From: an uncultured Clostridia bacterium
GTDB taxonomy: Bacteria; Bacillota; Clostridia; Oscillospirales; Acutalibacteraceae
Length of the DNA stretch: 12,038 bases
Reading direction: 5' to 3'
Assembly: GCA_946042285.1 (NCBI GenBank)
Contig: CAMGDK010000039.1
Location: 1-12,038 of the forward strand
The notes below the pieces were generated by a model, which was given only the letters and a program-made list of their open reading frames with translations, was not told the DNA's origin and ran no database searches. This document shows positions 8,248 through 12,038 of this stretch, piece after piece (positions within the stretch are counted from its first letter, which is position 1; each line of letters opens with the position of its first letter). Made by a program: the position numbers and the translations under genes.

Positions 8248-8284
8248 TTATGTACAAATAGGGACAGTCCATAGTTGTACATAA
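8248..8284. repeat. 37-bp near-perfect palindrome
   Basis: TTATGTACAA (8248-8257) and TTGTACATAA (8275-8284) are exact inverted copies, and a concentric inner dyad GGAC-A-GTCC (8262-8270) shares the same centre, A8266. In all 16 of 18 symmetric pairs match. No T-run follows, so it is not an ordinary terminator. It lies between two divergent promoters at the left edge of the accessory segment; a mobile-element end, recombination site or dimeric operator are all possible. Confidence 0.7.
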
Positions 8285-8305
8285 ACGGACACAAGGATGA
8301 TTATA

Positions 8306-8334
8306 TTGACAAATTTTTGTTTTGGTGTTAGTAT
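8306..8334 (+). promoter_or_regulatory. Promoter of the leader peptide / accessory operon
   Basis: A perfect -35 TTGACA (8306-8311) is followed after 17 bp by TAGTAT (8329-8334), a 4 of 6 match to the -10 consensus. The leader ORF starts 21 nt after the -10, with CGAGGT as ribosome binding site, so the transcript would begin just before the leader. Confidence 0.7.
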
Positions 8335-8355
8335 TGTGAAAACGAGGTAATTATT

Positions 8356-8448
8356 ATGACTAATCTAATTGCAAAAGTGAATAGCTTTGCACAGCCACAT
8401 CAGCCTAAGTATTATGCTTGGGTTTATTTAGGTTGTGTTCAAAGGTAG
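8356..8448 (+). CDS. Putative 30-codon leader peptide of an attenuator
   Basis: This 30-residue ORF starts MTNLIAKVNSF and ends KYYAWVYLGCVQR. It has its own ribosome binding site (CGAGGT, 8343-8348, 8 nt before the ATG), a promoter immediately upstream and an intrinsic terminator immediately downstream, which is the layout of a regulatory leader. It contains no run of a single amino acid, so control by one charged tRNA is not obvious; stalling by a ribosome-targeting drug is an alternative. The first codons can pair with the sequence just after the stop codon. I do not recognise a named leader peptide. The coding potential of so short an ORF is inferred from context. Confidence 0.6.
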   Translation: MTNLIAKVNSFAQPHQPKYYAWVYLGCVQR

Positions 8449-8496
8449 TAATTAGATTATTTTATATCATAAACTAAACTGCTGACGAACACTAAG
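8361..8496 (+). promoter_or_regulatory. Attenuator RNA with alternative pairings around the leader ORF
   Basis: TAATCTAATT (8361-8370) is the exact reverse complement of AATTAGATTA (8450-8459), enclosing nearly the whole leader ORF in one stem. Within it GCACAGCC can pair with GGTTGTGT (G-U allowed). A competing pairing joins TTTAG (8427-8431) plus TGTTC (8436-8440), the last leader codons, to GAACA-CTAAG (8487-8496), which is the top of the terminator's left arm and its loop. Ribosome position on the leader could therefore choose between termination and read-through. Pairings were found by eye, without energy calculation. Confidence 0.5.
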
Positions 8497-8518
8497 GTTT
8501 GTCAGCAGTTATTTTTTT
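8477..8518 (+). terminator. Intrinsic terminator (attenuator) after the leader ORF
   Basis: AACTGCTGACGAAC (8477-8490) pairs with GTTTGTCAGCAGTT (8497-8510) over 14 positions with a single G-U, leaving a 6-nt loop; seven T residues follow (8512-8518). It lies between the leader ORF and the first downstream gene, so read-through is needed for expression of that gene from the leader promoter. Confidence 0.85.
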
Positions 8519-8542
8519 ACCTATTATTAAAGGAGAAAAATT

Positions 8543-8702
8543 ATGAAAATAGGAATAATTACAGATATACATAACAATCGAAAATGTTAATATTGAAACG
8601 AAAGAATTAAAATACAATTCTCAAACAGTAATCAATAAGATAAATGAATTAAATTATCCTGCATCCGATGAAATAAAGAAATTCTTTTATGGTATAAACT
8701 AA
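8543..8702 (+). pseudogene. Internally deleted metallophosphoesterase remnant
   Basis: A good ribosome binding site (AAAGGAG) precedes ATG 8543, which opens MKIGIITDIHNN. This is the start of a calcineurin-like metallophosphoesterase, with the metal-binding D-x-H of block I. The frame stops at 8588 after 15 codons. In another frame, from about 8580 to the stop at 8700-8702, the sequence encodes 40 residues (ENVNIETKELKYNSQ...SDEIKKFFYGIN) that look like the C-terminal tail of the same family. The middle of the gene, roughly 190 residues judging from a usual length of about 240, is missing, and the junction near 8579-8583 shifts the frame. The remnant cannot make an enzyme. Its stop overlaps the ribosome binding site of the GNAT gene. 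The family call rests on short ends and is moderately sure. Confidence 0.65.
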
Positions 8703-8716
8703 GGAGATAAAACGCA

Positions 8717-9160
8717 ATGATTAAAGAATTAACTACTAACGATTTTGAAATTGTAGAAAGCATAATAGCAAAGCTACATAAGTTACATGTTGAGAATCGA
8801 CCTGACTTTTATATTGAAAACGAACACCCCATTAACAAGAAAGAATACAAGTCGATGATAAATAATCAAGATAAAATCAATATTGCTTATTTAGTTGATT
8901 ACAAAATCGCCGGTGTATGCCTTGCAACAATCAAGGACAGAATTGAAAAATCAATTTACATTGATGATATATTTGTGCTTGAAGAATTTAGACATCAAGG
9001 AATAGCCACAAAATTATATAAACAAGTTGAAAGCATTGCTAAGGATATAGGTGCGAAGCGAATTGATTTAACTGTATGGCAATTCAACACAACCGCCTTA
9101 AAATTCTACAAATCACTTGGAATGAGAGAACAAAGAATAGTATTAGAAAAGAGGTTATAA
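8717..9160 (+). CDS. GNAT family N-acetyltransferase
   Basis: The 147-residue protein is a single GNAT domain, predicted to transfer an acetyl group from acetyl-CoA to an amine; the substrate is unknown. The acetyl-CoA pyrophosphate-binding motif A is visible as FRHQGIATKLYKQ (R92, G95, A97), preceded by the strand YIDDIFVLEE. The C-terminal motif B is present as NTTALKFYKSLGMREQ. The N-terminal segment HKLHVENRPDFY recurs in a small-molecule-acetyltransferase-like subgroup. AAGGAG (8701-8706) supports the start. Codons are richer in ATA, AGA and TTA than those of the flanking housekeeping genes, consistent with different origin. It is the only apparently complete enzyme of the accessory segment, lying between a gutted metallophosphoesterase and a truncated methyltransferase, and would be transcribed past the upstream attenuator. 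Drug or toxin modification is possible but unproven. Confidence 0.85.
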   Translation: MIKELTTNDFEIVESIIAKLHKLHVENRPDFYIENEHPINKKEYKSMINNQDKINIAYLVDYKIAGVCLATIKDRIEKSIYIDDIFVLEEFRHQGIATKLYKQVESIAKDIGAKRIDLTVWQFNTTALKFYKSLGMREQRIVLEKRL

Positions 9161-9162
9161 CT

Positions 9163-9363
9163 ATGTTATCAAATATAAATATAGATAATGGAAAAGTATT
9201 TGATTGGGGATTAACAAGTGCCGATTATGCAAAATACAGAGATATTTACCCAAAGGAATTATACCAAAGATTAGAGGAATTAGGTGTTGCTAATGACGCA
9301 ACATCTTGGCTTGATTTAGGAACAGGTACAGGCATATTGCCGATGAATTTATATAAGGATTAG
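9163..9363 (+). pseudogene. Truncated class I SAM-dependent methyltransferase
   Basis: This 66-codon ORF starts 2 nt after the GNAT stop, with AGAGG as ribosome binding site. It encodes the beginning of a class I methyltransferase: VFDWGLTSADYAKYRDIYP (13-31) is typical of the N-terminus of a clostridial methyltransferase family, and SWLDLGTGTGILP (48-60) is SAM-binding motif I. It ends at YKD just after motif I, where related proteins continue for well over 150 residues. Only 7 bases separate the stop from the next terminator hairpin, so the rest of the gene has been lost rather than frameshifted. No activity is expected. The call as a remnant is fairly safe; its target (RNA, protein or small molecule) is unknown. 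Confidence 0.75.
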
Positions 9364-9370
9364 CAAAAGT

Positions 9371-9400
9371 AAAATCCGCACTCCATTGAGTGCGGATTTT
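9371..9400. terminator. Perfect bidirectional terminator
   Basis: AAAATCCGCACTC (9371-9383) and GAGTGCGGATTTT (9388-9400) form a perfect 13-bp stem with loop CATT, with A-runs and T-runs built into both ends so it works in either direction. It overlaps the stop codon of the Gx-transporter gene and ends both the accessory segment and the leftward flavin operon. Confidence 0.92.
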
Positions 9401-9911
9401 AGCTTTGTCTGTTTTTTGATATTTTTTTAAATCTGTCAACAATCAATCGTGACACAATGCCAATCAATAGTCCGGTTATCAATCCGGCAACAAGTAAAAC
9501 AGGAAGATAATAAGCAATTCTAATAGTATCCATAACAATCGCCGCAACGATTATTTGCCCTATATTGTGGCAAATGCCGCCAAGCATGCTGACACCGATA
9601 ATGGAAAGCTTTGATTTCTTTGTGATATACATTACTGCAAAGCTCAGTATTCCTCCGCAAAGGCTGTAAGCAAGCGAATAGACGTTACCAAATGTCATTG
9701 AAGCAAGCAGTATTCGTATTATCGCAACAGAGAAAGCCTGCGCAGGACTCACAACATAAAGTGCAACAACTACAACAAGATTTGCAAGTCCGAGCTTAAC
9801 TCCCGGTATGCCGAAATTAAAGGGGATAAGGCTTTCAAAATAGCTAAAGGTGAATGCCAATGCCACAAGCATACCGTAAAGAGCAATTTTTTTCACCTTA
9901 TCGCCTTTCAT
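9399..9911 (-). CDS. Gx transporter / heptaprenyl diphosphate synthase component I-like membrane protein
   Basis: This 170-residue, very hydrophobic protein has about five membrane segments and matches the Hpre_diP_synt_I (Gx transporter) family: KKIALYGMLVALAFTFSYFESLIPF at the N-terminus, GVKLGLANLVVVVALY, and GGICHNIGQIIVA. Despite the family name, enzymatic function is doubtful; related proteins (EetB-type) sit in flavin-based extracellular electron-transfer loci, and a substrate-binding subunit-like role in the membrane is suspected. It is the last gene of the apbE operon, 26 nt after the NusG-II gene. The ATG at 9911 has AGAGGATAAGGA close upstream, but the GTG at codon 6 would give MKKIALYG, a common start in this family, and is a serious alternative. 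Confidence 0.8.
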   Translation of the reverse strand: MKGDKVKKIALYGMLVALAFTFSYFESLIPFNFGIPGVKLGLANLVVVVALYVVSPAQAFSVAIIRILLASMTFGNVYSLAYSLCGGILSFAVMYITKKSKLSIIGVSMLGGICHNIGQIIVAAIVMDTIRIAYYLPVLLVAGLITGLLIGIVSRLIVDRFKKISKNRQS

Positions 9912-9937
9912 AGTCCTTATCCTCTCGTTAGTTTTTG

Positions 9938-10306
9938 TTATGCGACTGCATCTATTTCGTCGTCTTGAGCTTTTTCGTTAACAACCGTAACAACAACCTT
10001 GTGCGGAAGGCAGATTATTGATTCGCCCGATCTGTTTATGGATTTGTGGTTAACGCAAATACCGTCAGGGCAGTCAGCCTCAATCATTTTAGCCTTGCCA
10101 TCCTTAATAACAAGCTTGTTTGTGCCGTTGTCGGTTTTAATAGTTTTTTCAGTGTCCGTATCAAGAGGGAGCACATCAACAATTTTTGTATCAACCTCAA
10201 TCTGTACATAGTCACCCGAATTGCTGTTAACACCGTAAAGAACAATAAGCAAAACAGCAACAACAACGGCAACTGCACCGATTACAATAAAATCAGCCTT
10301 TTTCAT
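9938..10306 (-). CDS. NusG domain II-containing membrane-anchored protein
   Basis: The 122-residue protein has one N-terminal membrane segment (about 5-26) and an extracytoplasmic NusG_II domain. Its diagnostic end is DCPDGICVNHKSINRSGESI followed by CLPHKVVVTVV, including the CxxxxC and CLPxK/H pattern typical of this family. It is not a transcription factor despite the domain name. EetA-type proteins of Gram-positive electron-transfer loci have this architecture. The ATG at 10306 overlaps the upstream TAA (TAATG) and starts MKKADFIVIG; a longer reading from 10333 would begin within the FMN-binding gene and is less likely. No Shine-Dalgarno sequence is evident, suggesting translational coupling to the FMN-binding gene. 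The short acidic tail DDEIDAVA has no recognised role. Confidence 0.85.
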   Translation of the reverse strand: MKKADFIVIGAVAVVVAVLLIVLYGVNSNSGDYVQIEVDTKIVDVLPLDTDTEKTIKTDNGTNKLVIKDGKAKMIEADCPDGICVNHKSINRSGESIICLPHKVVVTVVNEKAQDDEIDAVA

Positions 10307-10887
10307 TATTCGGCAATAAGAAAGCTCAGGCAAAAGTCCTTTGCGTTGTTAACACCGTCAACAACTGCCTCTGAAGAGATGGTTGACTTTGCAATCATGT
10401 CGATAGGTGAGCCCTTGTCGGTTGAGCCTGCAGCTACAACAGGAAGGTATCTGCCTGTAAATTGGTCTGTAAATGTTGCCTGGCAAATTCTTACGCCAAG
10501 GTATTCCGTTTCCTTTTGAGAAAGGATTTCAACTCCGCAAACGAGAGTTCCGTCGGCAGAAATAACGGTGCTCATTTCGATTGGGCTTTCGGCATTGTAG
10601 CCGACAGTCGTACCTGTAACAACATAAGCAACAAGATTGCCTGCCTCGTCGTAAGCCTCTTCAACGGCTGTTACATTGTATTCGTTGCCTGACTGTGCAG
10701 AAATGTCAACAGGTGCTGTTTTTGCAATAGTAAATGAAACCTCAACCGGCTCGTTATACTTTTGGTTTGCAATGCCGTAAAGTGCCTTTGAGCCGAAGAT
10801 TACAGCCGCACTGAGAATAATCATAACGATTAAAGAGATTATCCATCTTGTTGATTTTGGGTTAAAATGTGCTTTTTCGTGAGTCAT
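10306..10887 (-). CDS. Membrane-anchored FMN-binding (RnfG-like) protein
   Basis: The 193-residue protein has a short cytoplasmic N-terminus, one membrane segment (about 14-36) and an extracytoplasmic FMN-binding domain of the RnfG/NqrC/PplA type. Such domains carry covalent FMN on a threonine, attached by ApbE. The flavinylation region aligns as IDMIAKSTISSEAVVDGVN (162-180), giving T169 as the predicted flavin-bearing residue. The usual S/T-G-A-T is here A-K-S-T, which is atypical. The segment EILSQKETEYLG, with GSPIDMIA after it, is also characteristic of the family. AAGGAG lies 8 nt before the ATG. It follows apbE by 21 nt, and its stop overlaps the next start. It probably acts as a one-electron carrier at the outer face of the membrane. 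Partner oxidoreductase is not in the window. Confidence 0.85.
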   Translation of the reverse strand: MTHEKAHFNPKSTRWIISLIVMIILSAAVIFGSKALYGIANQKYNEPVEVSFTIAKTAPVDISAQSGNEYNVTAVEEAYDEAGNLVAYVVTGTTVGYNAESPIEMSTVISADGTLVCGVEILSQKETEYLGVRICQATFTDQFTGRYLPVVAAGSTDKGSPIDMIAKSTISSEAVVDGVNNAKDFCLSFLIAE

Positions 10888-10908
10888 TTTATATTCTCCT
10901 TGAATAAT

Positions 10909-11955
10909 TTATTTGTCAATATAGCTCTCAAATCCCGAGCTGAATGTTTTGTTGTAGCTCTTGTCAATCCAAAGCGCTTCTACACCGTCCATGCCCTCAA
11001 CAAGCCTTTTGCCTTCGTCAAGAGGCATATTGAATAAGGTCGTAGATAAAGCATCGCCAAGCGCAGAATTGTCACAAATTACCGATACGCCGGAAAAATA
11101 TTCGGCAGGCATAAGAGTGTCGGGATTGATAATGTGGCAGTATTTTTTGCCGTCTACCATATAGTATCGTTGATAGTCGCCGCTGACAACTACCGACAAT
11201 TCGGTAATCCTAACACTGCAAACATAGTCATCAACGCTTTTGTCCGGATTTTCAATTCCTATATTCCAAAGAGTTTTGCCGTCATCGCTTTTGTAGCCGT
11301 AGGTGAATATGTTACCGCCGATGCTTAATGCGGCACTGCCCCAAAGCCCCTTCGACCATTCACCGACCTGCTCAACCGCATATCCCTTTGCAATCGCACC
11401 GACATCAAGCTTCATTTCAGAATCCTTAAAGAATACTGTATTGTTTTCCGTGTCGATTACAAGGTCATCAATGTTCGTGTGCTTAGCTGCCTCCTTAAGC
11501 TCGTCCATAGGCGGAAGCTGAGCTTCATCGGGGTTGTCTGTTGCGACAGTCCTGTATTTGTGCCAAATTGAAAGAACTGCACCGAAGCAAATATTGGTTT
11601 TGCCGCCGCTTAAATTGTAAACCTCTTTACCGTATTCAAGCAAATCAATAATTCTGCTGTCAACCTTAATCGGCTCTTTTGCAGCCTGCTTGTTTACCTG
11701 ATAAAGATTTGTGATACCGTCATAGCTGTCATAAATGCTGTATAGGTGGTCATACTCTTCAAGCATGTCATGAAATTTCTTTAGGTTTTCGTCAAAGCTT
11801 TCCTTGCTCGAGTCATAGGCAATCACTGTTGATGCCGTGTCAAACAAGTCAAGAAAGCTGCTCGAAAACTTTTCCGTGCTGCTCCTTTGTGCACTGCATG
11901 AGCAGGTAAGCACAGTAAGAATTAAGCACAGAAAAATGCAAATGATTTTTTTCAT
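10909..11955 (-). CDS. apbE: FAD:protein FMN transferase (ApbE), lipoprotein
   Basis: ApbE cleaves FAD and attaches FMN covalently to threonine in secreted redox proteins; the downstream FMN-binding protein is its likely substrate. With the start at 11955 the protein has 348 residues. It begins MKKIICIFLCLILTVLTCSCSAQ, a lipoprotein signal with the probable acylated cysteine in TCSC. Family motifs are LDVGAIAKGYAVEQ (183 onwards, K190), SIGGNIFTYG, the CHIINPDTLMP segment, and GDALSTTLF with D301 and T305 at the metal site. A longer reading from a TTG at 12018 would add a second hydrophobic stretch ahead of the signal peptide and is unlikely. No Shine-Dalgarno sequence precedes the ATG, and the promoter lies directly upstream, suggesting a leaderless message. 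First gene of the four-gene operon. Confidence 0.9.
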   Translation of the reverse strand: MKKIICIFLCLILTVLTCSCSAQRSSTEKFSSSFLDLFDTASTVIAYDSSKESFDENLKKFHDMLEEYDHLYSIYDSYDGITNLYQVNKQAAKEPIKVDSRIIDLLEYGKEVYNLSGGKTNICFGAVLSIWHKYRTVATDNPDEAQLPPMDELKEAAKHTNIDDLVIDTENNTVFFKDSEMKLDVGAIAKGYAVEQVGEWSKGLWGSAALSIGGNIFTYGYKSDDGKTLWNIGIENPDKSVDDYVCSVRITELSVVVSGDYQRYYMVDGKKYCHIINPDTLMPAEYFSGVSVICDNSALGDALSTTLFNMPLDEGKRLVEGMDGVEALWIDKSYNKTFSSGFESYIDK

Positions 11956-11962
11956 AAAACAT

Positions 11963-11991
11963 ATTATAACAGAAATAAGCATTTCTTGCAA
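11963..11991 (-). promoter_or_regulatory. apbE operon promoter (extended -10)
   Basis: On the - strand TTGCAA (11986-11991) is followed after 17 bp by a perfect TATAAT (11963-11968), preceded by TG in the extended -10 position (TGTTATAAT). Only 7 nt separate the -10 from the apbE ATG, so transcription is expected to start at or next to the A of the start codon. Confidence 0.75.
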
Positions 11992-11998
11992 CAACAAT

Positions 11999-12016
11999 GT
12001 GTAAATACTTTTACAC
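11999..12016. promoter_or_regulatory. Perfect 18-bp inverted repeat upstream of the apbE promoter
   Basis: GTGTAAA (11999-12005) and TTTACAC (12010-12016) are exact inverted copies around a 4-bp spacer TACT. The dyad lies 7 bp upstream of the -35 box, the position of an operator or activator site. It does not match the Rex, CcpA or LexA patterns well enough to name a regulator. The last 22 bases of the window show nothing further. Confidence 0.5.
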
Positions 12017-12038
12017 AAATATTGCCTATATAATATAC

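Noticed and set aside
8243..8248. TATAAT on the + strand as a second promoter before the leader
   Set aside because: The hexamer 17 bp upstream is AGTCAA, not a -35 box; the TTGACA at 8306 is much better placed for the leader ORF.
10307..10333. Longer N-terminus for the NusG-II protein
   Set aside because: It would read through the end of the FMN-binding gene; the ATG at 10304-10306 overlapping the TAA gives the usual MKK start ahead of the membrane segment.
11956..12018. TTG start at 12018 for apbE
   Set aside because: It would place the promoter and the 18-bp dyad inside the coding region and add a second hydrophobic stretch before the lipoprotein signal.
11996..12019. Rex, CcpA or LexA site upstream of apbE
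   Set aside because: The dyad GTGTAAA-N4-TTTACAC departs from TTGTTAA-N4-TTAACAA, from the cre pattern with central CG, and from GAAC-N4-GTTC at several key positions.
1..12038. CRISPR array, tRNA or rRNA genes, complete insertion sequence
   Set aside because: No regularly spaced repeats, no cloverleaf-like or rRNA sequence and no transposase reading frame were seen in the intergenic regions.

Overview
The window looks like chromosomal DNA from a low-GC, Gram-positive anaerobe of the Clostridia, possibly a gut Ruminococcaceae/Oscillospiraceae-type organism. The reasons are the AT-rich spacers, strong AAGGAG/AGGGG ribosome binding sites, the Firmicutes-type comEC-holA adjacency, RNase M5, a Gram-positive-style LexA box, and an ApbE/FMN-binding/NusG-II/Gx-transporter cluster. 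The taxonomic guess is inference; no rRNA or tRNA gene was seen.

Left part (1-6930, + strand): a sigma-A-like promoter leads into a tightly packed run of four genes. These are a GH2 beta-galactosidase (lacZ), a ComEC/Rec2 DNA-uptake channel whose start overlaps the lacZ stop, the DNA polymerase III delta subunit (holA), and RNase M5 (rnmV, overlapping holA). The ComEC C-terminal region has no recognisable metal-binding motif of the usual metallo-beta-lactamase-like domain. A strong bidirectional hairpin terminator separates rnmV from the convergent dinB.

Middle part: dinB (DNA polymerase IV, - strand, 6931-8163) has a good promoter with two copies of a 14-bp LexA-like box, one between -35 and -10 and one near the expected transcription start. 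Then comes a roughly 1.1-kb AT-rich accessory segment (about 8226-9370, + strand). It begins with a 37-bp near-perfect palindrome and a second promoter, followed by a 30-codon leader ORF and a classic intrinsic terminator with possible alternative pairings. This looks like a ribosome-controlled attenuator. Downstream are a metallophosphoesterase reduced to its first ~12 and last ~40 codons, an intact GNAT acetyltransferase, and a SAM methyltransferase cut off just after motif I. The segment reads as a decayed inducible operon, possibly an acquired resistance-type cassette (inference).

Right part (9371-12038, - strand): a perfect bidirectional terminator marks the end of a four-gene operon read leftwards. 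It runs from apbE (FAD:protein FMN transferase lipoprotein) through an RnfG-like membrane-anchored FMN-binding protein and a NusG-domain-II membrane protein to a Gx-transporter/Hpre_diP_synt_I membrane protein. Together they suggest an extracytoplasmic flavin-based electron-transfer module related to the EetA/EetB-type loci of Gram-positive bacteria. The apbE promoter (extended -10) lies so close to the ATG that the mRNA may be leaderless.
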